64,000 nt of DNA. Origin: Lucifuga dentata (Eukaryota; Chordata; Actinopteri; Ophidiiformes; Bythitidae). Below the pieces are notes generated by a model. That model had not been told where the DNA came from, did not search any database, and was given only the letters and a program-made list of their open reading frames with translations. Positions 33,704 to 47,209 of this stretch are shown one piece after another. Each line of letters opens with the position of its first letter. Positions within the stretch are counted from its first letter, which is position 1. The position numbers and the translations under genes are program-made. The stretch covers positions 248,001 through 312,000 of the forward strand of contig VXCM01000904.1 of NCBI GenBank assembly GCA_014773175.1, in the 5' to 3' direction.

Positions 33704-35130
33704 ACCGCTTCAGGCCTCTAAATGTTATCTGAAAGAAAAACAAATCACTTTGGCTGAATTCCTCACACCTCATAGAAACATACAACCTGTGTGATGAGCT
33801 ACAAGTGGACATTTAAGGGACTTTCATCCACCTGTTTTAATGATTATTATGGATTTGCATATTAAAAAGCCCAAACAAATAATTTCTGAAAGTGTGAAGA
33901 AAGTTGGAATATCACAAAAATGTTTTTATACTTAATTGTGAAAAAAAGAAAATGGCATAATGTTTTTTTATTGACAAACAATACAAAGCATCAAAGTTGC
34001 AGCTTACACTCCACCAGAAAGACCAGAAATTCAAAATGTTAAAAGAAGAAAGTATTCTCCACCTCATGTAACCAGAACTTCATGGTTTGAATCCACTGAG
34101 GGAGACTCATTGCAATGTGTTGCATATGAAATGTAACTATCATGCCGTTCTATTTGCAAAACACTGTTTTGTGGAAATACACACGTCAAAATTTAGCACA
34201 ACTTTTAGGAAATTCGCTTGCCATTGTCTTTCTTTAACCAATGCTTTTTAAAAAAAATTTTTTATTTTTATTATTATAGAATACTCTACTGTATATAGTA
34301 CCTGCAATATATGGAGTGTCGATGGGGAACCACCTGAACCAGTTAAAACATTAAATTACTGCTAATACATTAACACAACAGTCATTTAATGGGTTTTTTT
34401 TTTATCCTAAATTTAACCCTAAAAGGAGCAGATTGGTACTTTCAGTTTTGATACTTAACTACATTTTGCCACCAATACTCATGTACTGAAGTACAATGTG
34501 GGACTTTTACTAGTAATGGGTATTTTTACACTGTGGTTCAACTACTTATACATGTATTTGTGAATTTATTCTGCGTCGTACAGGCCGCCCTATTGATCTT
34601 CTTGACAGGTCCAGACTCTGCATTGTTTTCTTAGTCACCTCATCATGTTTTCAGAGACGGATTCATCTGGAAACAAACCCTCCATCAGCAGCCAAGAGGA
34701 TTTAATGGCTGCAGTTGCTTCTTTTCATTAACAATGATATATACCAGTTTTGTGTGAGTTCCCTGTTCCTCCCTATATTTATCAAAGCAACATTAGGAGT
34801 GTATCAGCATCAATTTGCCATCATGAAGCATGGAGCTGCATTCCACTCATGTGTGACCATTATACTAATGAGGTTAATGGTTCAGCTGTGCTTACCATAA
34901 GATGGATGCCCCCCAGTGGAACCTGCCCCTTTGTGTGTTGGTGTGTGTGTGTCTATGTCTGTGCACGTGTTTTTGTCTGCATCAGTGTGTGTGTGCTTGT
35001 GTCTTTGCTCTCACCATGTCCGAAGAGCTGAGAAGAAAGTTAAAGAAGTTTTTATCCTTTTCTCAATTGAAACTCCTCTGTAAAACAAACAGGCTTCTGT
35101 GTCATGACATTTCATCTCACACTTACTACT

Positions 35131-35200
<70 letters not shown>

Positions 35201-36055
35201 TCAGTGCTATGTATGGCTCTCTCTGCCTTCCAGAATTATCTTTGAACTTTACAAACTAATGTAATGAACTAATGACTTCTGCTAGACTATTACAAGAGGG
35301 CGAATTACTGGTGTCTATTTTTTGCTAATTACAAATGGTAAAACCACTGAAGCCTTTTATAAGCTAGGATACTGTTTATGCCCTGCCACATGCTATGCAG
35401 TCTAAAAAGTGAAACAACCCTCAGGATTGAGATTGCACCATTTCTTATACAGATGTGTTTGCCTGAGCCATCTGTATTGTGTTTTTCTGTGTTTGTAATG
35501 TGTTTAGGTTGAGAAACACTCTATAAAACATATTATCTGATGCTACACTTAACAATAGACCTGCTACCTCTTCTTCATTACTGCTGCAGATGAAGGATGT
35601 TGACTACATCAGCCCCACAATTCATACAAACTGAGTGGAAAGTGCTACACTAATAAACATCCCTATTATTGATTTGAATGTCTTTACATTAATCATTATG
35701 CATGTTAGGGCTCATATTTATTTGTTTTACTTTTCTCAGATTTCAATTTCAATGCTGTTGTGGGCCAATACTTGTTTGCACACAACCCCAAAACCATAGT
35801 ATTGCTTCTTAATTAGATTTACAGGATATTAAAAACACAGTAGGTGCTCTTAAACGATGATCATTGGAGACAATGAAATACCAGCCTATCATACATCTTT
35901 TTTATATTGCTAGTTGAACCATAACAATATCTGTTTTCATTTTAATAAATGTATTCAATTACCAGCACCGACCTCCCAAAATATGAAAAATGTTAAATTA
36001 AAAACACAAATTTGGAAATGCATGCTGCTGACTATTATCAATTTCATCATCTTCA
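33704..36055. other. Intergenic, no gene
   Basis: AT-rich unique DNA with a compound (CA)n(GA)n microsatellite at 35132-35198. No repeat family or coding exon recognised. Confidence 0.5.
35132..35198. repeat. Compound (CA)n(GA)n microsatellite
   Basis: About 16 CA units run directly into about 17 GA units. Confidence 0.95.
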
Positions 36056-36059
36056 AAAT

Positions 36060-36300
36060 GGTGCTTTAATGAACAAAAGAAACTTGGCCTCATTTAACTG
36101 TTAATGCAGGCAAATGCTTTTTCTCAGTGGGTGCTGCCCAATAAGCTGAGCAGGGGAAGGGCACTGGGTCTCTGGAGGGGTACAACTTTAATTGGATGAT
36201 CTGAAAGTCGCCTTTTCCCAATTCCAAATGTAAACAAGGCGTGTCATGGCACATCTAACACCAAATGAACAAACGTCCTGAAAATTCATGCCTCTGAGAA
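36060..36300. promoter_or_regulatory. Candidate conserved noncoding element
   Basis: Unique block with CTTTAATTGGATGATC near 36187 and CCCAATAAGC near 36138. It stops at a T-rich tract broken by an N at 36326. Confidence 0.35.
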
Positions 36301-36748
36301 GTTTCTTTCTTTTTTTTTTTTTTCTNTTTTTTTTTTTTTTCCTATTTTCTTTGTTTTATTTCAAGGCCACAAGCATGCTTTTATTTTCTGTTTTTCCGAA
36401 AAAGCAAGTCACACACCCCCTAAGGTAAGAAGCCCCCCATGCAGTAATTCAACCCCTGACCACTAGACTGAGCCAAATTTAATTCAGTCATTCATTAGAA
36501 GAAACAGTTCAGGTAATCTTTAGCTTTAACTCTTTCAGAGCTGGCAGGTATAAAACTGGTTTTAAAATGGCTAAAAATTGGTTTTGAGATGAAGCTTAAT
36601 CATTCATGTCAGTTACTAATGCTCACATCAAATGGCAGATTTAGCAAGAAGATTACAACATGGATATTTGGAACATTTTGCGTACTTGGGCTAAACTTGT
36701 AAGTAAGATAAATTAATAAGTATAGAGAGAAATTTGCTTTTTTTGCAA

Positions 36749-36773
36749 TAATAATAATAATAATAATAATAAT
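36749..36773. repeat. (AAT)n microsatellite
   Basis: About eight AAT units. Confidence 0.9.
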
Positions 36774-38395
36774 ATGATCTCCTATTTGAATATATATCTT
36801 AAAATGTTGTAATAAAATTTTTATGTTGACTTCAGCATAATCGAATGCATTATATTTTGTGTACAGGGTTTCTTCCCCAGTATGAATTTGCTTCTCACAT
36901 AGGTCTGCTGGGGTTGAAACACAAAAGGACATTTTTTTCCAAGGTGTCTTGTTGTACTTTTTGCATATTCTGTTGTGCCAATAAATTGTTTCAAAATACA
37001 TCTTATTTTGGATTTTGGTATGAAATTTAAAATGTGCATCCTTTGTCAATGTATGTGAAAGCAAAAAAATGTATGTTGACTATAAAAGCTACTAGTGTCA
37101 TAAACATTTGGATAAAGTTATTAATGACATGATAAACTGTTTTATTTATACTCCATCTTCAAACTGTAGTTATTTTAAAGATGCTTTCTTTTCAAACTTC
37201 TTTTTCTTCTACTTCATATTATATGACACACCACATCTTTAAATTTTCATTAGTGTTTGGTACAACCATTCGCAATGCCAGTGCACAGAAATTTTATTGA
37301 AAGTCCAAAAAAAATCCAAATTATTAACTTCTAATTACAAAAAAGCGGGTATCTTTTAAGTAAATTTCCTCATTCTATTTAATGGAAGTCAATCAAAAAT
37401 AATTGTTCAAGATGGGGCATGAAATTCAATGCCAAAGGCTGAAACTGTGTTTTCCACACATTGCTTAGTGAATACCGTATGCAATATTGGTTCCAGTTCA
37501 CAAATCTGAAAACACACACCTACAGTTAGCGTGTGGAGAATGCCGCATTCACATTAATATAAACAAATTATAACATCCTGCCACATTGCTACAAAACTGT
37601 TAAAATACAGATATTACAACACAAACCATAACACAAACCTAAAAACTGCCATGTAGAAAATACGCTTGTTACATAAGTACACATACAATATGTACTGTAC
37701 ATGTATGCATTTTGCATCTCGAAATCAATTATGTTGATGATTTAAACAAATGTGTCCTGTTCCTTGTAGTACTTTGTCTACATATGGGTTATAACATTAA
37801 ATTTGTTTCCCAGTGGCTCAGTGATGTTTTGAGGAGTTGAGCTAAGGAGTGCTGAGGTAGTGAGTTAGCTTAGCCGACCCTTGGGCCTTTAAAGCTGCTG
37901 AGCACAGCACAGCACATTGTACACACACATACACACACGCAGGCACACACATACACACACAGCCCTGATAGCACATAAAAAGTTTTCAACCCCTGAAAAC
38001 ACTCGTGTATGCACAGCTCTATCTCAGCTGAGTAATTTAACAAGACTTATATCAAAGTCTGGTGGATGTGAAATATGCAATCGACAGACAACCAATTGTA
38101 CAGGAAAAAAGTGTTCCATAAAGCTCACACTGGTACTTGCTTTATTGGCTCTTTTAGGATCAGTGAAACTCATAGCCAATGGGAGTGCTGGAACACAGAC
38201 GGCATATTAATTCATTGCTATTCGTTAGGACCTCCGCATGTGCTAAAGATGGTAATCTTAAGTAATTTGTTAGTGCTGCATCGGCGCTTTGACTTTTTAG
38301 AGAGCTACTTGACAGCGTTAGCCCCTGGGCTCCCGTCTCAGAAAAAAAAAAAAAAAAAAAAGTAAAACGATGCTCCAATTTGCAATTCATACACA
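36774..38395. other. Intergenic, no gene
   Basis: AT-rich DNA with CA-rich text at 37918-37960. The A run at 38341-38361 follows a short unique stretch and could be a retroposon tail, but no head is recognised. Confidence 0.45.
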
Positions 38396-38399
38396 TTGG

Positions 38400-39040
38400 G
38401 GGAAATGTTTAATTCCATGGCCGTTATTCAACTCAGTTCATTAATTAAAGAAAAAAACGCTACTATTCTCTTCTCTGCTTTCCCGCCATCTTTTTGATGA
38501 GCTTTCTTCAGGAGTAATTGAGTCCGTTAATTAGACAGAATTAGGCTCTAATTATTCCAAAGGCCCAGTGCCAGGGGAGAGAAGAAACCAAATGTGCCAT
38601 ATTTCACCGCTTTGCCACTCCAACAGCTCTTACAGAATCCCCTTTAACTCTCTTTGATGTCCCCTTCACTGCCGGTTTCACAGGAAATGGATTAGATATC
38701 AGCCCTCTTAATTCTGCCGCTCTGCTCGACAGGAGAGCTCTTTTGACATTTGTATTCACTTCTGCCTCATTTCAAGCCGGTGCTGCAGTAAATGCATTTC
38801 ATTACAATGGGGTGTTTTATTTTCTCCAGCTTACTCTTTATGTTTTATTAAAGGGGACGGGCATCCATCTTGTTTATGCCCTCCCTCAGCCTCTCAGTCA
38901 GTGGCAGTCCTTTGCTATATCACATTTTTACCGCCGTACCTTTAAGCGCCTATTTGTCATGCCCAGCCTTAGATTTAAAGATACTGAATTAATTCTTTGC
39001 AGCAATATTCAAAAGACAAGCCACTGCAGGCTTCACATAT
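38400..39040. promoter_or_regulatory. Strong candidate lbx1-type enhancer block
   Basis: About 640 bp of unique, complex sequence without microsatellites. Homeodomain cores cluster at its left side: CATTAATTAA near 38438, GTAATTGAG near 38513, GTTAATTAG near 38525 and CTAATTATTCC near 38549. Right-hand parts include AGATATCAGCCC and TTACCGCCG text. It looks like the dense unique blocks found around developmental homeobox genes. No coding exon supported. Confidence 0.48.
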
Positions 39041-39835
39041 CAATGCTGCCAGATGAAAAACTTGTAACACTTCTTATTAAACCCTCTCCACACCTCTGCA
39101 GTTTGACAGTCTGACATAAACACTTTTGTTTTTTGTGAAAAGCTGTATGCATGCAAAGCACACACAGACACATTTACAAACTCTGGGCTTGCAGTGTGGC
39201 CATAATTGATGCCTTTCATGTGATCTTCTTGTGATTTGCATTGATTGCATGTGAGATATAGATTTAATCTGCTGTTTTTCCTCAAAGAAAAATACTAGCT
39301 GAACTTTGAAAAATCCAGCAGATCATTTAAGAACACTTACCACCTTTTCTGATTTATCAAAGAAGACTCTTCAATCAAGGTGGGATCATCTGCTTCATAA
39401 TAAACTAGATCTCTTATATCACAAGGTGCAACCAAATGATTTCTAACATTGCTAGATAGCCTTCTAGTTTTATGAAAGCAATAGTCACACATCATAAAAT
39501 ACATTACAAATCAAATTTAATATGCAGCAGATGAAATATTTTTCATTCCAGCTTGGAAAACACCTTCAAAGCAATGGTAAGTATCAAAAGTCATGGTGGA
39601 TTTTCCAGGTTAGGTTTTCCAAGTTATAGGCTAGTATTTTTCTTTGAGGACAAACATCATCTTTAATATGTGACTTATATCTTCTCAATATAAAAGACCC
39701 AGAATATTAAAAATATGTGGAGGTTTTCCAGTAGTCTTATTTTCATGTTTTGAATTTCACGTCATCACAAAGGGATGCACATGCCCCTGGAATTGAGGCC
39801 AGAAACCTTGAAACACACTTGAAATACAGACATAA
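39041..39835. other. Intergenic, no gene
   Basis: AT-rich unique DNA; nothing recognised. Confidence 0.5.
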
Positions 39836-39839
39836 GCCT

Positions 39840-40420
39840 CAAAGCCAGCTTTTACTTTAATGTATCTATTGATTTCCCACACTTTAAATGGGTGTATTAT
39901 GGAAATAAAATATCCTGCAGTATTCCTTACTGTCCTCCTATTACCTCCTCTGCCTCCTTTTCTCCTGTGTTAATCCAAGCACTGCTATATTATTGGAGTA
40001 ATATTGCCTCCATTCTCTCCATTCAGAGGCCAGACAGTATCAATCTTTGGTACCAGACCAGCCAGGACACACAGGAGCAGCACAGTAAACAGCTGCTCCT
40101 CTGGAGTCTCTAATGCAGATGTTGAATTGGACAGATCAGCCTGAAGCATCACAGAGTACCACGAGTTTCACTGCCGCCAAACCTGCCATGATGGATTGGT
40201 CTGAGCTTATGCCAACTCTGNTACCACGAGCTTCACTGCCGCCAAACCTGCCATGATGGATTGGTCTGAGCTTATGCCAACTCTGACAAGTGAGAGACGA
40301 CTCTTTCCCATTGGTCCAACTCCAAGCATTAATGGTTGTTCCCAGATTGTAGCATGAAAAGGCCCTTTAGCTGCTCTCATAAATATGGTAAAGAGGTAAA
40401 AATAAGACTGATCCATCATG
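39840..40420. promoter_or_regulatory. Candidate conserved noncoding element with a duplicated join
   Basis: Unique sequence with TGGAGTAATATTG near 39993 and GTTAATCC near 39970. A 64-base stretch appears at 40157-40220 and again at 40222-40285 around one N, with a single T/C difference (GAGTTT versus GAGCTT). The real locus probably has one copy. Confidence 0.38.
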
Positions 40421-41535
40421 AGTTATAAATGTTTGCACATTAGCTGGAATAAAACAAATGCTGCATTTGAAAGGAGTAATAACACAATAATAATACAATG
40501 ATTTATTGATATTTATTGTTACCGTATTCAAGCCAAGGACATTCATCAACACAAAAGACATTGAGAACAATCTCTGAAGCTGGTCTGAAATTGTTCTTAA
40601 TCAAACAATAATCAAATTCTATAGCTTTATATACAAAACTACTACTACTCCGAGCTAATTAAAATCACTTTACAAAGACTGTAAGAGGAAGTACAATTTT
40701 GATGAACTTTACTTGCTATGTTCTGCTCCTACTCCAGCACATTCAGAGGGAAACATTACACAGTATAGGATGCTATACTATATAGTAACTAGTTATTTTG
40801 CAAATTATGACCTTTAAATTCAGCATGAGCTAAATTTATAAAATAAATAAAAACCTTGTATCACTGCCCATTTTAAAGGGAAAATGCTAGATAACATCTC
40901 AATAATTTTAGAAAGAGTCACAAGTTTTGGAAAAGAAATGACGGAACAGAATTTAGTGTAATCTGAAACACTTAGGCTGATCTGAAAGTATGAAAATTTA
41001 ATAAAATTAAATAAATTTTAATTTGTATGTCCTTTGTATCTCTATTTTTAGCTAAAACAAAAACTTCATATCTCCAATATGCAGGATTTTTATAATTTCA
41101 TTCACAGATTTTTCAATATTTCATTCCAAACTCTCCAGAAACAGAGAGCCAAGCTTTGTTCACAGTCTGACTAAATATGCTGTATCTCCAGTTTAGAGGT
41201 TAACCATGTTATGGTGAAAACCTTTCAAATTTAGGGGAGTTTTATCATTTAATTTCCAGAATTCTCTTTCTTTTTTTTATTCCAAACCCTTCAAAATCTG
41301 AGAAAAGAAGTTGCTCACCTTGTACTGCATCTCCAATTGCATAAACAATGCATTAAAATGGATCAGGTGTTTGTGAATGTAGTAGTTTAACACTCTGATA
41401 GGACTATTCTTTGCTATAAGTACTTTCACTTTTGATATTTTTATTAGGTACATTTTACTGCTTTTCACTGACAGTATTAGTATTTTTAGAATTTGAGAGC
41501 TTTTCTAGCTTAAATTGTCTTTTGAATACATGAAG
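40421..41535. other. Intergenic, no gene
   Basis: AT-rich unique DNA; nothing recognised. Confidence 0.5.
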
Positions 41536-41539
41536 TTTG

Positions 41540-42060
41540 CCAAAATGTCCACTTTTCCTCCCAGATTTGACAGAGTCAGGAAATTACAGTGAAGCTTGTA
41601 TATCAGCCTTTTAAAGTGGTTTGGTTCTCCAAGCTTCCCTTATGTCCGAGGGTAAAACTGTCACGCGGTATGAAAACAGTCATAAACCAAGCATTGTTCA
41701 GAGGTATTTTCCTCTATTTTCAGATGCCAGATGCTGCATGTTATATAAAATGCCCCCGTCATATTTTTCATGGTGACAGCGCCATAGTTTACTCTGAGGG
41801 GACTGGGTTAGTTTATCCTCAACTGGTGTATTACTCTTTGAATGTCTTTAAGTTAAACTGCTGGTGACAGCTTATCAGTCAATGTAATGCACAATGCCTC
41901 TATGTGTGCGGAGCAGGGGAGTAATTCAATATCCCTATATGATTCAAGGCAAAAAGAGGAAAAAGAGATTTATGCTACCAGTGGTGGCAAGGGACATTAA
42001 TGTTGCTGGAGTCTGAACTTCCCGCAAGAAAAATCTATTCTGGCCATCAGTCTTCCATTT
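41540..42060. promoter_or_regulatory. Candidate conserved noncoding element
   Basis: Unique block with GAGTAATTCAATATCC near 41920 and several mixed-composition stretches. No coding exon. Confidence 0.3.
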
Positions 42061-42775
42061 GTAATTTATTCTAATATTAAATTGTGTTTACCAGCAAAGA
42101 CAAATGGAGAGATCAAACACATGCAAATGTGGGGGAGAATAGGGAAAATAAGGACAGTAAATAATATTAACATTTTAACGTGTTTTCAGATTTGTGCTGC
42201 TTCTCTTCAGTCTCTCCACATTTTTTGGTTTATTATATTTCCATAAAATACACCTTAAGTCCAGAATTAGATAATTGCATTTGGGACTTTTCTTCTACAA
42301 TAGACCCATAATTTCTCTGTTGTCTATGATGTTGTTTCATGTTATTCCTTTCTGTTTGTCCTATGTGTCCATTTGGAATTCTCTTTGTTTTTGGCTTCTC
42401 CGAGCTCACACTCTTTCACAAGTGGCCCAATAATCTCTGTGTTAGCCATGAAATCCCACCGCTGTGACTTATGACCTGCAACTAAGCCTTTTCCCAACAC
42501 CAGCCATGAGTATCAGGGTACAGACCAATGTGAAGGTGTGTGAAGGTGTGCGCATGTGTGAGTCTGCACGACAGCCTCAGATATTTCTGTTTCCACTGTC
42601 TCACTTTGTCTCCATGTAGCTGTGTGTGTATGTATGTATGCTATGTAATCTGATTCAGATTTGTGTGTTCACATGTTTGATCATGTCACGGCATCCACCA
42701 AAACGCAAACAGTTGACTGAAATAGCACACAGACATACCAACACACAGCAGCCCAGACTTCTCCATCACTTTCAA
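42061..42775. other. Intergenic, no gene
   Basis: Unique DNA with GT-rich parts near 42537-42640. Nothing recognised. Confidence 0.45.
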
Positions 42776-42779
42776 ACGT

Positions 42780-43000
42780 GAATTTCTGACATTTTTTTGT
42801 CTGCAACACATCAGAGTTTACGAGCTGGGTCAGAGCATCCATCTCATTGGAATGACCTTGTCCTCTTGCACGATTTCTGACGCAGAGGGAGAAGCCATCA
42901 GAATGGGTTGCTCTTGTTTGAAATGCAGCACCTGTTCCACCACATGTGCTATAACATAATGGCTCGATTATCTATTTTTACATGTAACTTCTGGTTAATT
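42780..43000. promoter_or_regulatory. Candidate conserved noncoding element
   Basis: Unique block with GGTTAATTGGGATTG near 42991 and two E-box-like sites (CACCTG near 42929, CACATG near 42941). Confidence 0.33.
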
Positions 43001-44518
43001 GGGATTGTTGTTAAGGCTGAAGGTGGCATGTGCTATAATACAATACTACAATAAAGCAATATTTTGGATTTTTAATAAAGAGGCAATCTGTGACTAGATT
43101 GATGGGCTCGTCTTTTGAGTAGACAGCAAATAATTATACGTTTTTAATGTTTACCAAGTCTGTTAAAAGTTTGATTTCTTCAGTAATGTTTGCAAACTGG
43201 AGGAAAACAGGCCTACATTTTTCATCATTGAAACAAACTCTTAAAATATTTACCGTATGTGAACTGTCAAAGAAACTTGAATTTGTGTAGTGAAAAATAA
43301 AGAATTGAGACTTTAGAACTGAGAACTTGCTAATTGTTTTTGTTTTGTTTTTTTTGTTTTTTTTTGATAATCACTTTGAACTTTTTTCTCTTTAAGTATG
43401 TCAGAGAAACAGATGCTTTACATGTTCTCCGTTGGCTGCTTCCTTCAATAGTACACACCAATAGTACCAGTGTCATCTGCAACAGTGAAAAGACGACTCC
43501 AGGAGGATTCTGGCCTTAAAGGCAGAGGTTCAAAGAAAAAGCCATATCTGAAACTGGCAAATAAAAAGAAAAGTCATCCGTCATCCATTATCTGTGTTCT
43601 TTTGCCCATAAACATGATTTATTAAGTATAAGCTAACATAGTTTATCATTAGGACACTCAAGTAACAGCTGCTGAAAAGGGGGCTTTGCAGTTTTATGTG
43701 AATAATTAATAATAAATCATTTATTTCCAGCAAATTTTCAACATTATAATTTTATTTTATTTTATTTATTTAAGCAGGGACCATGTGCCCCCAAAAAAAA
43801 AAAAAAAAAAANAAAAAAAAAAAAAAAAAGTATCGCGAACTGAAATGAGATGCTTTGTGCCAGATTTAGCTATCAGCTAATTTCTATCTGCAGTCCCTGG
43901 GCAGATGACTGAAAAAACAAATATCAGATAGCATTAAAAAAAAAAAAAAAAAAAAAAAANCAAAAACATTTATACAATCTTTCTCACACTAACCATTATC
44001 CATAAATACACAAACAAATGAAATCAAACATCGGTATACAAATCATCCTGTACAATTACAAGTTTCAAACCAGGATAAAATCTCATTCATAGTCAAAAGG
44101 TCAAATTAAGGTCGATATGACTGATTGCTAAGGATCCTTTTTTTTTTTTAGTACCATAGGTCTGTCCAAGGTTTCAGCTCAAGCCTTGGCTATATATTTA
44201 AATCAATTTAATGCCACTTTGTTTAGTGCCAAAAATACCAATTTCTAACTAAAAACATGAACATTTCTGGGTGACTCCAAACTTGTGCATGCTAGTGTAT
44301 GTGCTGTACTGAAATTGAGTACAGTATTTTACAGTACGATCATGACAAGTTATTAACAACCAGAACAGAAGTACATTGTGTGCACTTGGGATAACTTGGG
44401 AAAATAAATCTAATTCTTAATTCAAACAATATTAATTCAATTAAAATAATATTTATTTATGAAATCTGTTATACTTTTGAACATTTTATCAAAACAACAG
44501 ACTTTCTATGGATTTAAC
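43001..44518. other. Intergenic with homopolymer joins and a possible Tc1-like relic
   Basis: Long A tracts carry N at 43812 and 43960. Text near 44265-44305 (GGGTGACTCCAAACTTGTGC then TAGTGTATG) resembles the ends of fish Tc1-like transposons, but no matching opposite end was found. Confidence 0.3.
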
Positions 44519-44519
44519 C

Positions 44520-45213
44520 TTATATACTCGAGTATAAACCGAGTTTTTGTTTTGTTTTTTTTTAAACCAAATTTCACAACACAAATCAGGGGATTGGCTT
44601 ATACAAGAGTAATTCAAATTGGATCCCTGAGAATGAAATTAACAGGGGTGGAAATACTACCCATTACCACTACCCATGGAAAATAGTTTAAATCATACCT
44701 TAGAATGATGTATTTCCTGATTAAACATCTTATTCAGCACATTTTGTGGTGGTTAGTGAGCCGTGATCCGTCAGTTACAGTAATCAGCTGCTGAAATAAA
44801 TATCATGTTTACCGGTACGTGGATTATTTTCAGAAAATCAGAGGAATACTATGACAATACCCAGAAAAACAGGCAATTTGCTAAAACAAATAAATTGATG
44901 GAACAACATCAGGGGGTCAGCTGAGGGAATTCCAAAACTCCTTATCGACGAATGTCTAGCGATTCAGACAAGGAAGAGGAGTCCGGAAAATTTAATGTTA
45001 GTTAAAGTTACCAGTAGTGGATTATTTTCAGAAAATCACAGGAATACTATGACAATTCTCAGAAAAAACAAGTACTGTGCTAAACAAATAAATTGATGGA
45101 ACAACATCAGGGGGTCAGCTTATGTGCAGGTTTCTTTAAAAATCTAAATTTGCAGGTCAAAATCAGGTGGTCGGTTTATACTCGAGATTGGCCTATAGTC
45201 GAGTATATACGAT
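44520..45213. mobile_element. Non-autonomous DNA transposon (TIR element) with CTCGAG-rich ends
   Basis: The left end reads TATATACTCGAGTATAAACC. The right end, on the opposite strand, reads GTATATACTCGACTATAGGC and further in ATCTCGAGTATAAACCGA. These form inverted repeats, with the left one shortened by a deletion. Inside, a stretch of about 100 bp occurs twice in the same direction (from about 44822 and from about 45020, both with TTATTTTCAGAAAATCA and GATGGAACAACATCAGGGGG). No transposase frame. Clear target-site copies were not found. Family not assigned. Confidence 0.6.
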
Positions 45214-45447
45214 AACTGTTTTGATTCTTGCAGATATTCCCAGAGTTATAAGGTGTAGCACCAGGGGATGTTTCATGTACCACCAGTGGTACACATACAA
45301 CAGTTTGGGAACCATTGATCTACACATAGTTAACAGACACTTGGCCAACCATTCAGTATTGAATATTTTCTGTTGTCATGGTAAGCTGTAATATTTAATA
45401 CAATTAAGGATTAACTATTAAATCAGTGCTGTCTGATGCAGCCTGAG

Positions 45448-45458
45448 ACACACACACA

Positions 45459-45489
<31 letters not shown>
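45448..45489. repeat. (CA)n microsatellite
   Basis: About 20 CA units with one TA break. Confidence 0.95.
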
Positions 45490-45959
45490 CACCCACTTTG
45501 AGTATGCAGGTGTTAGTAAGTACAGCATTATAAGCTGTGAGGTTCCTCTGAGCAGCTGATGAAACCCAGCCAGCCTCCACCATTTAGAGTCAGCGACAAA
45601 CTCGGCATAATCTAATTCAGCAGCTTTCCTTATCTAAACATCTACAAGTGTTACTGACATAACCTAATGCCACTTTATAGCCTGAGAAATATATGTAAGG
45701 CTCATGTTCCTTAGAATGGCTATGCTGCATCTCAGGCCATTTAAAATAATTGTGGTTAATACACATTGTTTCCAACAGCCTTTTTGGGGAACATGCCTGG
45801 AATGAAAGCAGATACTCCCCTAATCCAGTTGCCACAGAAGCATCATTAATTCCCTTAATGAACCTGTAACCCTAGAAGTGGTAACCTGTGAACTTGTCAT
45901 TCTGGAAGTTGTATAGACACACATTTTGTGGTAAATCACAGAAAAAGAAGCCTTATCTC

Positions 45960-46160
45960 TCATAAGGAACTGGCAGTGCAGCAGCTTTGTTTTCTGGGGG
46001 GATATGAGAGCAGCACAGTCACGCCCATTAGTGATGGCATTAGCAATGTGGTGTGGCCAGGCCGGTTCTTGACACGCAGGGTTATGGTGTCACGCCTTGA
46101 GCTCTGATTGAGTTACAGTCCAAAGAGAGAAGGTCAGAGCGCCTCTCCAACACGGGCTGC
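45960..46160. promoter_or_regulatory. Candidate conserved noncoding element
   Basis: Unique block with CGCCCATTAGTGATGGC near 46022 and CATTAGCAATG just after, plus TCTGATTGAG near 46103. Confidence 0.35.
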
Positions 46161-46875
46161 CACTCACATTTGCCACGACTTCAGAGGTACAAACACCACC
46201 CAAACACTCCTGTGTGCAAAACATGTGAAAACGCATACTTTATAAATCCTCATGAAAACCTGAAATCTTTTGAAACTGGCATGTGTTTAAACTGTCATGA
46301 GGTAATTTACTGTTGTGCCAACCCTTTAAGGTTGTGTACAGAATGCATGTTTTTAGCCCTGATTTTCCTCTCGCCAACAGTTTTTGAATCTTGCTGACAA
46401 GAACCGCAGATCAGAGGTAAATCTTGCTCCTATGAGTGTCAATATGTGCAAACTGTATAAAAACTCTGAGAGATGTAGTGATGCATCGCAGATGGCCAAG
46501 GAGATACCTAGCAGGGTAAAATAGGTATCGCTCCGTATTCATTTTTTTTTCTTCCTTGTTGTTTTGCTGGAAAACAGCACACAAACAACATGGATTTCTA
46601 GCTTCTCACAGACATCCATTTTCTAGAAGAAGGAAATCCTATCTCATCTGTGGTCTTGCTTCATTTTCATTGTCATTTCTTGTGTCTCTTTTCCTGACCA
46701 AAGATAATTTCGAGACCAGACAGACTCATAAGTGATTCCTCCTGGTGAAAGATCTTGTAATTTGTTGATCAATCATGTAGTTTGCAAACTATGACTTCTA
46801 GATACCTGATTACACAACAGAAAGTTGTGTAGTTTGAACAGTAAAGAGTTCAGACAACTTTAAATGTTATATATA

Positions 46876-46928
<53 letters not shown>

Positions 46929-47205
46929 GTGGAACTCTTGAGGTTGTATTTTTGACATGAGAAGTTGAGTACATTATATATTTGCATTATATATTTACCA
47001 TTCAAGTGGCAAATGGCAAAAATTTAGATGTGAAAACACTGGTGACTGACAACAAAAGTGACGTTACCTTGTTCCATTTTCAAAAACTTCCAGTACTTTT
47101 TGTGTCATTTGCATTTCAGCTTTATGTTTAGGGATGAAGAAACAGTACTCACTTTTCAGTATTTTTTATGTTTTCATCACAATCCGAACCTTTCTTCTTA
47201 GGAAG
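46161..47205. other. Intergenic, no gene
   Basis: Unique AT-rich DNA with a (GT)n run at 46879-46926. No gene recognised. Confidence 0.45.
46879..46926. repeat. (GT)n microsatellite
   Basis: About 24 GT units after a short TA/TG lead. Confidence 0.95.
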
Positions 47206-47209
47206 TTGT

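Noticed and set aside
46170..46397. 75-codon cysteine-rich plus-strand frame
   Set aside because: The cysteine spacing (CKTC, CLNC, CTEC) suggests a zinc finger at first sight, but the pairs do not fit a known finger and no exon ends are present.
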